Shown here piece after piece: positions 9,657 through 18,117 of a DNA stretch of 64,000 nucleotides. How positions within the stretch are numbered: the stretch's first letter is position 1; each line of letters starts with the position of its first letter. Position numbers and translations under genes: made by a program. This DNA is from Comamonadaceae bacterium (GTDB lineage: Bacteria; Pseudomonadota; Gammaproteobacteria; Burkholderiales; Burkholderiaceae_C), in the NCBI GenBank assembly GCA_027484105.1, contig JAIXUG010000023.1:1-64000 (forward strand), in the 5' to 3' direction. The notes under the pieces are model-generated. The model had not been told where the DNA came from and did not search any database. It saw only the letters and a list, made by a program, of their open reading frames with translations.

Positions 9657-9673
9657 GGGGGGTGACCCCTCAG
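9653..9673. terminator. convergent-gene hairpin, copy 1 of a repeated palindrome
   Basis: Perfect inverted repeat CTGAGGGG-N5-CCCCTCAG at the junction of the histidine kinase (plus) and the GST (minus). Both stop codons (TGA at 9654-9656; TCA on the plus strand at 9670-9672) lie inside the arms. The same 8-bp arms with a 5-nt spacer recur at 15107-15127 in the same context. No T-tract is present. Confidence 0.45.
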
Positions 9674-10329
9674 GCCTTTGCGCCCATGTTCAGTTGCAGG
9701 CGTTCGCGTTCGATCACGCGCGCAACGGCAGGTTCGGCGGCCACTTTTTGTACAAAGCGCCACAAGTCGGGGTGTTCTTCGGGCGTGATGCCAGCGATCG
9801 TGCCCCAGCGCGTGAGCGTCAGGCTGTAAGCGTCCAGTGCACCTATGCGTGTCCCGCCCAGCCAGGGTTGGCCTTGCTTGTCGCACGCCACCACCATCGC
9901 TTGCAACTCGGCCAGCATGCCGCGAAACAGGCCGGTGTTGAAAGATTTCAGCGCCGCGTGGACTTCGGGTTGGTCGGAGAATTTTTGCGGCATGAAAATG
10001 TGCGTGAATGTCGGGTGCACCGTGTTGTTCATCCAGGCCAGTGTGGACAAGGCTTTGGCGCGGGCCATGGGCTCAGCGGGCAAGAAGCCTTGTTGCGCAA
10101 AGAGTTGGTCCAGATGCAATGCGATGGCCAGGATCTGTGTGATGGGCTGACCGTCGTGCACCAGCACCGGCACTTGCCCGCGCGGGTTGATGGCTTTGTA
10201 GTCTTCGCTGTTTTGCTCGCCCTTGTGCAGTTTGACCATGCAGGGCTCAAATTCGGCGCCACTGAGCTCCAGCAACACATGGGGCACAAATGAACAAGCA
10301 CCGGGTGCGAAATAAAGTTTCAAAGGCAT
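9670..10329 (-). CDS. glutathione S-transferase family protein
   Basis: A 219-residue GST: the N-terminal thioredoxin-like half begins KLYFAPGACSFVPHVLLELSG and includes the cis-Pro segment GQVPVLVHDG. The helical C-terminal half contains the ALDAYSLT motif, equivalent to the conserved N-capping box. The APGACS start is typical of beta-class bacterial GSTs with Cys10-like chemistry. The substrate is unknown. It stands 16 bp upstream, in transcription order downstream, of the small Pro-rich protein gene and may be the last gene of the SET-birA operon. Confidence 0.85.
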   Translation of the reverse strand: MPLKLYFAPGACSFVPHVLLELSGAEFEPCMVKLHKGEQNSEDYKAINPRGQVPVLVHDGQPITQILAIALHLDQLFAQQGFLPAEPMARAKALSTLAWMNNTVHPTFTHIFMPQKFSDQPEVHAALKSFNTGLFRGMLAELQAMVVACDKQGQPWLGGTRIGALDAYSLTLTRWGTIAGITPEEHPDLWRFVQKVAAEPAVARVIERERLQLNMGAKA

Positions 10330-10345
10330 GGTGGACTTTCAGGAA

Positions 10346-10684
10346 TCAAGGCCTGCGAGGGGCTGTTGGGAAATCAGCAGGGGAAGCCGTGGGGGTTGAG
10401 CTGGGCGTGCCTGCAGGGACAAGTGGGGCCTGAGGGGCCTGAGGGGCCGCAGGCAGTGGCGGGCTCTGGGGCTCTGCACCTGCTGGGTCGGGTGCGGTCG
10501 CTGCAGTGCCAAGAGCGGGTGGAGGCGCCAGCGGTTTGATGGCTTCAGGTCGCAATTGCTGCTGCAGGCGCTCTGGCTCTCGGTGGGCTTGGGCGCTGAA
10601 ACCCCAAGGCGCAAAAACATCCCATTGCCAAGCCAAGGCAGCCGCATTGAGCAAAACCAGCAGGCCCAAGGCGTATTTCAACAT
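10346..10684 (-). CDS. small membrane-anchored Pro/Ala-rich protein
   Basis: A 112-residue protein with one N-terminal hydrophobic segment (LGLLVLLNAAALAW) followed by a long low-complexity tail rich in proline and alanine. The layout is of an inner-membrane-anchored periplasmic or cytoplasmic tail protein. In related bacteria a SPOR-domain protein is often found after birA; here no SPOR domain is visible, so it may be a shortened relative. It starts 14 bp after birA and is probably co-transcribed with it. Confidence 0.6.
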   Translation of the reverse strand: MLKYALGLLVLLNAAALAWQWDVFAPWGFSAQAHREPERLQQQLRPEAIKPLAPPPALGTAATAPDPAGAEPQSPPLPAAPQAPQAPLVPAGTPSSTPTASPADFPTAPRRP

Positions 10685-10698
10685 GCTCCAGTGTCCCG

Positions 10699-11460
10699 TC
10701 AGATAAAAGGTCGAACGCTGATTTCGGCGCTGTGGATGTCCTGCACGCCCAGCGTTGTTTGCAATCGTAACCCACCACTTGCACTGACACCCAGGGCCAA
10801 GCCTTCTTGGCCATCGCTGGTGTGTACCTGTCGTCCCTTGAGGGCATCGCGAAGCTCAAATCGGCTTTGCAGTGGCGCAAAACCGTTGGCCTCAAAGTTG
10901 AGCAAGGCTTGCACCAAAGGTTGGGCCACACGGGCCAGGGCGTCGGCCGCGCTCGTCTGCGGCAGCCGTTCCGTCAGCGCTGCTGGCGCGGTATGGAGTC
11001 CTGCGGCAGGCTGTGCCTGGATGTTCAGCCCGACACCGACCACCACGTGGCTGCGCCCACCCATGGTGGCCGCCTCGACCAAAATGCCGCCGAGCTTGCG
11101 GTCTTCGAGCCACAAATCGTTGGGCCATTTGAGGCGGATGTCAGGGTGCAGGTTTTCCGCCAGGCTCAGGCCCACAGCCAGGGACAAGCCCGACCAATCT
11201 TTGGGGGCCAAAGGCAGTCCGAGCGAGAACGTGAGGGAGTCGCCCGGCTGGCTTTGCCAAACCCGGCCCATGCGGCCGCGACCGGCGGTCTGGCGCTCGG
11301 CCACCAGCAAGGTGGCCTCATGCTGTCCAGACCGAGCCCGTCGCATGAGTTCGCTGTTGCTGGAGTCGATTTCGGGCAACACCTCGACCGTGAAGTCAGG
11401 CAGCAGGGGGTACACCTGTTCCCAAATCCATTCGGCGGGCCATGCCGTGCGGGGCATCAT
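10699..11460 (-). CDS. birA: biotin-[acetyl-CoA-carboxylase] ligase BirA (no HTH domain)
   Basis: Attaches biotin to the carrier protein of acetyl-CoA carboxylase via biotinyl-AMP. The 253-residue product shows the catalytic GRGRMGRVW loop, KWPNDLWL and GGILVE motifs. It lacks the N-terminal helix-turn-helix found in E. coli BirA (321 aa), so it should be a monofunctional ligase that does not repress biotin genes. The start is the ATG at 11460, which overlaps the SET gene stop as ATGA; the longer reading to 11649 runs inside the SET gene and is rejected. Confidence 0.93.
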   Translation of the reverse strand: MMPRTAWPAEWIWEQVYPLLPDFTVEVLPEIDSSNSELMRRARSGQHEATLLVAERQTAGRGRMGRVWQSQPGDSLTFSLGLPLAPKDWSGLSLAVGLSLAENLHPDIRLKWPNDLWLEDRKLGGILVEAATMGGRSHVVVGVGLNIQAQPAAGLHTAPAALTERLPQTSAADALARVAQPLVQALLNFEANGFAPLQSRFELRDALKGRQVHTSDGQEGLALGVSASGGLRLQTTLGVQDIHSAEISVRPFI

Positions 11461-12089
11461 CGTTTTTTGGCCGTCTTTTTCTCGGCCTTGGCTGACTTGG
11501 CCTTTTGCACTTTGGGCTTTGGGCTTGGGGCCTTGGGTTTGGCCTTGGCTTCGGATTTCTTTTTCTTTTTCTTGGGCGTTTTGGGCGTGTCGGGGCGGTC
11601 CTTGGGGGACAGCAGCGTGCCCCGGCAGTTGGCACTGCCACACCAGCAAGGGTATTCGGCCTTGAGCTTTTTGGTGTAAGGCTCGTCGATGATCAGGCCG
11701 TAGTCATAGTTCAGCTCTTCACCCGCTTTGATGTTGCGGATGGCTTTGATGAAGATGCGGTCGTTTTCTTCGTCGGCTTCGCAGTTGGGATCGCAGCTGT
11801 GGTTGATCCAGCGCGAGGAGTTGCCGCCGTGCAATGCATCGATCACCTTGTCTTCGTTCACATGGAAGTAGAAGGTGTGGTTCGGGTCATTCGGGTCGTG
11901 CGGGTGGCGGTCCTGGGCTTCGTCCCAGCTGATGACTTCGCCCACATACTCGATCAGGGTCTCGCCCTCGGCAAGGTCTTGCAGGGCAAAGACGCCCTTG
12001 CCATGCACGCCCGAGCGGCGAACCTGGATGCGTTTGCCGGATGCACCCGGGTGGGATCGGCTGGGGGAAGAAACAGGGGTTTTGGCCAC
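11457..12089 (-). CDS. SET-domain protein (protein-lysine methyltransferase-like)
   Basis: A 210-residue protein of eukaryotic-type SET fold. Visible elements are the start GKGVFALQDLAEGE, the cofactor/active-site motif RWINHSCDPN (93-102), the ELNYDYG catalytic tyrosine segment (126-131) and a post-SET-like CWC-x4-C (148-155) that would bind zinc with Cys99. The last 45 residues are almost entirely Lys, Ala and Pro, like a histone H1 or AlgP tail, and suggest DNA binding. It probably methylates lysines on a protein substrate, which is unknown. It overlaps birA by 4 bp and is divergent from the SWIB-bearing topoisomerase gene. Confidence 0.85.
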   Translation of the reverse strand: MAKTPVSSPSRSHPGASGKRIQVRRSGVHGKGVFALQDLAEGETLIEYVGEVISWDEAQDRHPHDPNDPNHTFYFHVNEDKVIDALHGGNSSRWINHSCDPNCEADEENDRIFIKAIRNIKAGEELNYDYGLIIDEPYTKKLKAEYPCWCGSANCRGTLLSPKDRPDTPKTPKKKKKKSEAKAKPKAPSPKPKVQKAKSAKAEKKTAKKR

Positions 12090-12119
12090 GACGTCAAAAA
12101 ATTTGTTATGGTGAATTCA

Positions 12120-12171
12120 TGTGGGCGTGCGCGCAGGCGCGTGCCCGGGCGCGTGCGCACACGCGAGACAA
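12120..12171. promoter_or_regulatory. alternating GC-rich tract in the SET/topB divergent region
   Basis: The 96-bp gap between the SET gene and topB holds a tract of repeated GCGCGTGC/GTGCGCAC units with a central CCCGGG. It is largely alternating purine-pyrimidine and partly self-complementary, so it could form cruciform or Z-type structures. It lies just upstream of topB, whose product relaxes DNA, which makes supercoiling-sensitive control an attractive but unproven idea. No clear sigma-70 boxes are seen. Confidence 0.35.
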
Positions 12172-12185
12172 CGGATTGTAATGAC

Positions 12186-15110
12186 ATGAAGACCTTGGTA
12201 ATTGCAGAGAAGCCATCTGTGGCGCAAGACATCGTGAAATCACTGACCCCGGTATCGGGCAAGTTTGAAAAACATGAGGACCATTTTGAAAACGACACCT
12301 ATGTGGTGACCAGCGCGGTAGGCCACTTGGTGGAGATCCAAGCCCCCGAGCAGTTCGACGTCAAGCGCGGCAAGTGGAGCTTTGCCAACTTGCCCGTCAT
12401 CCCGCCGCACTTCGACTTGAAGCCGGTGGACAAAACCAAGAGCCGATTGAACGCGGTGGTCAAGCAGGCCAAACGCAAAGACGTGGGCGCTCTCATCAAC
12501 GCCTGTGACGCGGGCCGCGAGGGTGAGTTGATCTTCCGCTTGATCGAGCAATACGCCGGTGGCGCCAAGCCTCTGGGCAAACCGGTCAAGCGCTTGTGGC
12601 TGCAATCCATGACGCCCCAAGCCATCCGCGATGGCTTCGAGAGCCTGCGCAGCGAACAACAAATGCAGGGCCTGGCCGATGCCGCCCGCAGCCGCTCCGA
12701 GGCCGACTGGCTGGTGGGCATCAACGGCACCCGCGCCATGACCGCCTTCAACTCGCGCGATGGTGGCTTCTTCTTGACCACCGTGGGTCGGGTGCAAACC
12801 CCCACGCTGGCCGTGGTGGTCGAGCGCGAAGAACAAATCCGCAAATTCATCAGCCGCGATTACTGGGAAATCCACGCCGAGTTCGCAGCCGCCGCTGGCA
12901 CCTATGCCGGCAAGTGGTTCGACCCCGCCTGGAAGAAAGAAGAAGACGCCGAAAAGAAAGCCGACCGCAAATGGACCGCGGCCGAGGCGCAAGCCATCGT
13001 GGACGCGGTGCGCGGCCAAACCGCCAGCGTGACCGAAGAGGCCACACCCACCACGCAAGCGAGCCCCGGCCTGTTTGACCTGACCAGCCTGCAGCGCGAG
13101 GCCAACGGCAAGTTCGGCTTCTCGGCCAAAACCACGCTGGCGCTGGCGCAAAGCCTGTACGAGCGCCACAAGGCCCTGACCTACCCGCGTACCGACTCGC
13201 GCCACCTGCCCGAAGACTACGTGCCCGTGGCCAAGCAAACCTTCGAGATGCTGGCCGACAGCGGCATGCGCCACCTGGCGCCGCACGCCCTCACCGCGCT
13301 CAACAACAACTACGTGCGCAAGATCCCGCGCGTGTTCGACAACAAGAAGGTGTCGGACCACTTCGCCATCATCCCGACATTGCAAGCGCCCAGCGGCTTG
13401 TCTGAGGCCGAGCAAAAGCTGTACGACTTGGTGGTGCGCCGCTTCATGGCGGTGTTTTTCCCGAGCGCCGAATACCAAGTGACCACCCGCATCAGCGTGG
13501 CCGCGGGTCACAGTTTCAAGACCGTGGGCAAGGTCTTGGTCAAACCGGGTTGGCTCGCGATTTACGGCAAGGAAGCGGCCAATGAAGTGGAAGACGCCAA
13601 AGACGGTGACAAGGGCCAGAACCTGGTGCCGGTGCAGCCGGGCGAGCGTGTCGGCGTGGATTCGGTCGAGGCCAAAGGCCTGAAGACCCGCCCCCCAGCA
13701 CGCTACTCTGAAGCGACTTTGCTGGGCGCCATGGAAGGCGCAGGCAAACTGGTCGACGACGACGAGCTGCGCGAAGCCATGCAAGAAAAAGGCTTGGGCA
13801 CACCGGCCACCCGCGCGGCCATCATCGAAGGCCTGCTCAACGAAAAATACATGCTGCGCGAAGGCCGCGAGATCATCCCTACGGCCAAAGCCTTCCAGCT
13901 CATGACGCTCTTGCGCGGCCTGCAGGTGGAAGAACTCTCCAAGCCCGAACTCACGGGTGAATGGGAATACAAGCTCGCGCAAATGGAGCAGGGCAAACTC
14001 AGCCGTGCCACCTTCATGGCCGAGATCGCGGCCATGACCGAGCACATCGTCAAGAAAGCCAAAGAGTACGACCGCGACACCGTGCCCGGTGACTACGCCA
14101 CCGTGAGCACGCCCTGCCCGAACTGCGGTGGCGTGGTCAAGGAAAATTACCGCCGTTACACCTGCACGGGTGCCGATGGCGCCAGCGACGGCTGTGGCTT
14201 CTCGTTTGGCAAATCGCCCGCAGGCCGCACTTTCGAGCCCGCCGAAGTCGAGCAGTTCATGCGCGACAAAAAGATCGGCCCGCTGGACGGCTTCCGCTCC
14301 AAAGCGGGTTGGCCTTTTGTGGCCGAAATGGCGCTCAAGTACAGCGAAGAAGACAAGAACTGGAAGCTCGAGTTCGATTTCGGCGACGACAAGAAAAACG
14401 AAGAGAGTGGCGAGATCGTCGAGTTCACCGACGAAGCCCTGGGCGCTTGCCCCAAGTGCGGCAGCGCGGTGCACGAGCACGGCAGCAACTATGTGTGCAG
14501 CAAAGCCGTGCCCACCCATGCCCAGGCCACCCCCAGCTGCGACTTCAAAACCGGCAAACTCATCTTGCAGCAGCCGGTGGAACGTGATCAGGTGGTCAAG
14601 CTGCTCAGCAATGGCAAGACCGATTTGCTCGACAAGTTCATCAGCAACCGCACCCGCCGTGCCTTCAAAGCCATGCTGGCGTGGAACCCCGAAGAGGGCA
14701 AAGTGACGTTTGAATTTGAGCAGCGCGAAGGGGGCAAGAAATACCCGCCCCGCAAGACCGCCGCGACCAAGACGCCATTTGGCAAAGCGGCGGCCAAAAA
14801 GACAGCCGCTAAAACCGCCAAGGCCCCCGCAGCCAAAAAGGCCGCCAAGCCTGCTGTCGAGAAGGCGCCGCGCAAAGCCGCAGTGGGCACCTTGAAGCCC
14901 AGCGCCTCATTGGCCGCCGTGATTGGCGAGGGCACCTACGCCCGCACCGAGGTGGTCAAGAAAATCTGGGACTACATCAAGGCCAACGGTCTGCAAGACC
15001 CGGCAGACAAGCGCTCGATCAAAGCCGACGGCAAACTGCAAGCGGTGTTTGGCAAGGACAGCGCCACCATGTTCGAGCTGGCCGGGATCATTGGCAAGCA
15101 CCTGAGCTGA
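12186..15110 (+). CDS. topB: DNA topoisomerase III with C-terminal zinc fingers, Lys/Ala linker and SWIB domain
   Basis: Type IA topoisomerase, 974 residues against about 650 for E. coli TopB. TOPRIM domain: KTLVIAEKPSVAQDI at the start and DAGREGELIF. Catalytic tyrosine Tyr333 lies in ALTYPRTDSRHLP. After the core come two cysteine motifs (CPNCGG...CGFSFG near 643; CPKCGS...CDFKTG near 755). A Lys/Ala/Pro-rich linker (about 858-902) follows, then a SWIB/MDM2-like domain (about 903-974; YARTEVVKKIWDYIKANGLQ). The start at 12186 is set by homology; the reading upstream to 11505 is the reverse of the SET gene. The enzyme decatenates and relaxes DNA; the tail suggests extra chromatin contacts. 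Confidence 0.93.
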   Translation: MKTLVIAEKPSVAQDIVKSLTPVSGKFEKHEDHFENDTYVVTSAVGHLVEIQAPEQFDVKRGKWSFANLPVIPPHFDLKPVDKTKSRLNAVVKQAKRKDVGALINACDAGREGELIFRLIEQYAGGAKPLGKPVKRLWLQSMTPQAIRDGFESLRSEQQMQGLADAARSRSEADWLVGINGTRAMTAFNSRDGGFFLTTVGRVQTPTLAVVVEREEQIRKFISRDYWEIHAEFAAAAGTYAGKWFDPAWKKEEDAEKKADRKWTAAEAQAIVDAVRGQTASVTEEATPTTQASPGLFDLTSLQREANGKFGFSAKTTLALAQSLYERHKALTYPRTDSRHLPEDYVPVAKQTFEMLADSGMRHLAPHALTALNNNYVRKIPRVFDNKKVSDHFAIIPTLQAPSGLSEAEQKLYDLVVRRFMAVFFPSAEYQVTTRISVAAGHSFKTVGKVLVKPGWLAIYGKEAANEVEDAKDGDKGQNLVPVQPGERVGVDSVEAKGLKTRPPARYSEATLLGAMEGAGKLVDDDELREAMQEKGLGTPATRAAIIEGLLNEKYMLREGREIIPTAKAFQLMTLLRGLQVEELSKPELTGEWEYKLAQMEQGKLSRATFMAEIAAMTEHIVKKAKEYDRDTVPGDYATVSTPCPNCGGVVKENYRRYTCTGADGASDGCGFSFGKSPAGRTFEPAEVEQFMRDKKIGPLDGFRSKAGWPFVAEMALKYSEEDKNWKLEFDFGDDKKNEESGEIVEFTDEALGACPKCGSAVHEHGSNYVCSKAVPTHAQATPSCDFKTGKLILQQPVERDQVVKLLSNGKTDLLDKFISNRTRRAFKAMLAWNPEEGKVTFEFEQREGGKKYPPRKTAATKTPFGKAAAKKTAAKTAKAPAAKKAAKPAVEKAPRKAAVGTLKPSASLAAVIGEGTYARTEVVKKIWDYIKANGLQDPADKRSIKADGKLQAVFGKDSATMFELAGIIGKHLS

Positions 15111-15127
15111 GGGGCTCAGCCCCTCAG
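15107..15127. terminator. convergent-gene hairpin, copy 2 of a repeated palindrome
   Basis: CTGAGGGG-N5-CCCCTCAG again, between topB (stop TGA 15108-15110) and the acyl-CoA synthetase (stop TCA on the plus strand, 15124-15126). As in the copy at 9653-9673, both stop codons are embedded in the stem. There is no T-tract; it may act as a compact bidirectional terminator or 3'-end stabiliser. Confidence 0.45.
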
Positions 15128-17019
15128 GGTGCGTGCAGCACCAGCTTCACCGGCAAAGCGTCCAGCAGGGGCTTGAGTGCCTTCCAAGCCGTGACAGGCG
15201 TGGCGCGGGCGTCCACCGCCACCGGTGCATCGCCGGTTGCTTGCACCTTGGGCCATTGCGCAGTTTCAAGCAGCAAGGGCGCCAAGGTGTTGTGGATCAG
15301 TTGTTGCACCACCGCCGCTGTGGCCAGGGTGCGCAACTCGGGTTTGTAAATTTTGCCCACATTGGTCACGGGCATGGTGCTCAGCACCGTGATCGATTTA
15401 GGTTTGGCAGGGCCTTCGTCCACACGCTCGGCCGTGAAGGCGAGCAATTCGGCTTCCGTCACTTGGCTGCCGGGTTTGAGGGTGGCAAAGGCCACAGGCA
15501 ACTCGCCCGCGTAGGCATCTGGCGCACCGATGGCCGCGCACAAGGCCACCGCCGGATGCGCCCCCAAGGCGTCCTCGATCACTTTGGGGTCGATGTTGTG
15601 TCCACTGCGGATGATCAGGTCCTTGGCCCGGCCCGACAGGTGCAGGCGGCCTTGCGGGTCGATGAAGCCCACATCGCCCGTGATGAGCCAGCCGTCGGGG
15701 GTGAAACTGCGCGCGGTCTCTGCCGCGTCCAGGTAACCAGAAAACAAATTCGGCCCTTGGTAGAGCACCATGCCTTTTTCTCCTGCGGGCAAGGTTTGGG
15801 ATGTGGCTTGGTCATCGCTGCCCAGCGCCACGATGCGCACACGCGCATGCGGCAACGGCCAACCCACACAAGCTGCGCGCGCACTCAGGCCTGGTGGGGC
15901 CACGGTGCTCAGGCCTGCGGTTTCGGTCATGCCCAAGCTCTCGTTGATGTGCAAACCGAAGGTTTGTTCAAAGCGCTGCGCCAGTTCGGGCGGCAGCGGC
16001 GCCGCGCCCGTGCGCACAGCGCGCAGGGTGGAAATGTCAGCCCCCTGCAGCGGCACGCCCGCCAGGGCGGCCAGCACCGTGGGTACGCCCGACATCAGCG
16101 TGCAACGGTGGTGGGCCACCAGCTGCCAATAGTTGTGCACCACCTCGCGGTTGCGAAACAAAGCCTCGGTCGGAATGATCACATGCATGCCGACGGCCAG
16201 CGAACACAAGGCGCCGGGCAAGACGCCCGCCACATGGAAGAGTGGGTAGCCGTTGATCGTCACATCGCTCGAGCGAAAGCCCTGCATCTGGGCATTGGCC
16301 CAAGCGGTGAAGACCTGCGCGCCATGGCTGTGTCTGGCCAATTTGGGGGCCCCGGTGGTGCCGCCCGTGTGAAAGTAAGCCGCAATGTCCTCGCGCTGAA
16401 AAACCCGTTGGCTGATCAGGTGGTCGGCCACTTGCGCGCAGCGCAAGGCGTGGAAGTCCTGGGCACCTGCTGGCAGCGGCTCGCTGCTTCGCAAGGGGCC
16501 ACCATCAGACTCGACCAGCAACACCGTGCCCAGATCCGGCAATTGGCTTTGCAGGCGCAAGGCTTTCGCCCGCATCTGGCTGCCGTCTTCGGCGCCATGC
16601 GCGATCAGCACTTTGGCGTTGCTGGCCCGCAGCAGCGACAGCAGCTTTTCGTCGCTGAGCAAGGGGTTGAGCGGTTGCACAATGCCCGCCGCTTCGCCGC
16701 CCCACAGCGCCAGGTGGTAGGCCAGGCCACCGGGCAAGAGCACGGCGACGGCGTCTTGAGGGCCCACACCCAGCTGGTGCAGCAAGTTGGCGGTTTGGTG
16801 GATGCCTTGCAGCAAGCTGCGGTAGGTCCAGGTGGTGGATTTGCCGCCGGGTTGACCCGTGTGCAAAAAGGTCAGCGCAGGCTGGTCGGCATGAACCTGT
16901 GCACTGGCACGGATCAGTTCATAGGTGCTGGTCCAAGGCATGGTCTCGGCCAAGGGCTTGGCCTCGATGCGTTGGATGTCGGCCAGGCTTTGAACGGGAG
17001 ATGAAACAGTCAAGTGCAT
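15124..17019 (-). CDS. AMP-dependent acyl-CoA synthetase
   Basis: ANL-superfamily enzyme that activates a carboxylic acid through an acyl-adenylate and transfers it to CoA. The 631-residue product has the P-loop motif FHTGGTTGAPKLARHS, the NESLGMTETAG motif, the GWLITGDVGFIDPQGRL hinge and a C-terminal catalytic lysine region (PKSITVLSTMPVTNVGKI). The extra N-terminal segment and length suggest a fatty-acid or aryl substrate, but this cannot be read directly. The start could be 17019 (MHLTVSSP) or 17040. It stands alone on its strand. Confidence 0.88.
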   Translation of the reverse strand: MHLTVSSPVQSLADIQRIEAKPLAETMPWTSTYELIRASAQVHADQPALTFLHTGQPGGKSTTWTYRSLLQGIHQTANLLHQLGVGPQDAVAVLLPGGLAYHLALWGGEAAGIVQPLNPLLSDEKLLSLLRASNAKVLIAHGAEDGSQMRAKALRLQSQLPDLGTVLLVESDGGPLRSSEPLPAGAQDFHALRCAQVADHLISQRVFQREDIAAYFHTGGTTGAPKLARHSHGAQVFTAWANAQMQGFRSSDVTINGYPLFHVAGVLPGALCSLAVGMHVIIPTEALFRNREVVHNYWQLVAHHRCTLMSGVPTVLAALAGVPLQGADISTLRAVRTGAAPLPPELAQRFEQTFGLHINESLGMTETAGLSTVAPPGLSARAACVGWPLPHARVRIVALGSDDQATSQTLPAGEKGMVLYQGPNLFSGYLDAAETARSFTPDGWLITGDVGFIDPQGRLHLSGRAKDLIIRSGHNIDPKVIEDALGAHPAVALCAAIGAPDAYAGELPVAFATLKPGSQVTEAELLAFTAERVDEGPAKPKSITVLSTMPVTNVGKIYKPELRTLATAAVVQQLIHNTLAPLLLETAQWPKVQATGDAPVAVDARATPVTAWKALKPLLDALPVKLVLHAP

Positions 17020-17133
17020 GTCCGATGTTAGCCACCGCATGACGCCGTCTTTGTCTCACAAGTGGCAAGCGGGTGCATTTCAAACGGCCAGTCATGGCAA
17101 CATGGCCACTTCGTAACGCTTCAGGGATCTCCG

Positions 17134-18108
17134 ATGCACGATGCCAGCCCCCTGCCCACTTTTGAAGACGTCTTGGCCGCCGCCGCGCGCCTGCAAGGGC
17201 ATGCCCACCGCACCCCGGTGCTGCAGTCGCGCACGCTGAATGCGCAGCTGGGCGCCCAGGTCTTCATCAAGTGCGAAAACTTCCAGCGCATGGGGGCCTT
17301 CAAATTCCGCGGCGGCTTCAATGCCCTGTCGCGCTTGAACCCCGCCGAGCGCCGGGCCGGGGTGGTGGCTTATTCATCGGGCAACCATGCCCAGGCCGTG
17401 GCCTTGTCGGCGCAAATTCTCAACATTCCGGCCACCATCGTCATGCCACACGATGCATCGCCAGCCAAGTTGGCCGCAACCCGGGGTTATGGCGCCACGG
17501 TGGTGGGCTACGACCGTTACAAGGAGGATGCGCTGGCCATCGCCAAAGGCCTGGCCGCTGAGCATGGCATGCGCTTCATTCCACCGTTCGACCATCCGGA
17601 CGTGTTGAGCGGCCAGGGCACGGCGGCACTGGAGTTGTTTCAGGAGGTGGGGGAACTCGATGCCCTGTTCGTGTGCCTGGGCGGCGGCGGCCTGCTCAGC
17701 GGCAGCGCCCTGTCGGCCAAAGCCCTGTCCCCGGCCTGCAAAATTTACGGCGTGGAGCCCGAAGCGGGCAACGATGTGCAGCAATCCTTGCGCCAGGGTC
17801 AGCGGGTGCGCATCGCCACCCCGGTGACGATTGCCGACGGGGCACAGACGCCCATGGTGGGTGAAATCACCTTTGAGATCATCCGCCGCCTGGTGGACGA
17901 CGTGCACACCGTGACCGATGCGCAACTGGTGCAGGCCATGCGGTTTTATGCGGAGCGCATGAAGATGGTGGTCGAACCCACGGGTTGTTTGTCACTGGCA
18001 GCGGCCATTCAGGCCAGCGAGCAGCTCCAAGGGCAGCGCGTGGGCATCGTTGTGAGCGGCGGCAATGTGGACCTGGGCCGCTTTGCGCAGTTACTCAGCC
18101 AGGGCTGA
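17134..18108 (+). CDS. PLP-dependent threonine/serine (hydroxyaspartate) ammonia-lyase-like
   Basis: Fold-type II pyridoxal-phosphate enzyme, 324 residues. It shows the PLP lysine in MGAFKFRGGF, the SSGNHAQAVAL phosphate/substrate motif and the glycine-rich cofactor loop CLGGGGLLSG. It lacks the C-terminal ACT regulatory domain of biosynthetic IlvA, so it is a catabolic-type threonine/serine dehydratase, threo-3-hydroxyaspartate ammonia-lyase or serine racemase; these cannot be separated by eye. The start at 17134 (MHDASPLPTF) follows an in-frame upstream extension with no conserved features. It converges on the pilin gene 9 bp away. Confidence 0.85.
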   Translation: MHDASPLPTFEDVLAAAARLQGHAHRTPVLQSRTLNAQLGAQVFIKCENFQRMGAFKFRGGFNALSRLNPAERRAGVVAYSSGNHAQAVALSAQILNIPATIVMPHDASPAKLAATRGYGATVVGYDRYKEDALAIAKGLAAEHGMRFIPPFDHPDVLSGQGTAALELFQEVGELDALFVCLGGGGLLSGSALSAKALSPACKIYGVEPEAGNDVQQSLRQGQRVRIATPVTIADGAQTPMVGEITFEIIRRLVDDVHTVTDAQLVQAMRFYAERMKMVVEPTGCLSLAAAIQASEQLQGQRVGIVVSGGNVDLGRFAQLLSQG

Positions 18109-18117
18109 GGCCTGCGA

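Noticed and set aside
12240..14519. 759-codon minus-strand ORF opposite topB
   Set aside because: It is a shadow of the GC-rich topB gene; its sequence is low in structure, rich in His/Gly/Arg, and matches no family, while the plus frame has clear TopB motifs.
15133..17004. 623-codon plus-strand ORF opposite the acyl-CoA synthetase
   Set aside because: Shadow frame; no motif and Gln/Arg/His-rich, whereas the minus frame holds full ANL-enzyme motifs.
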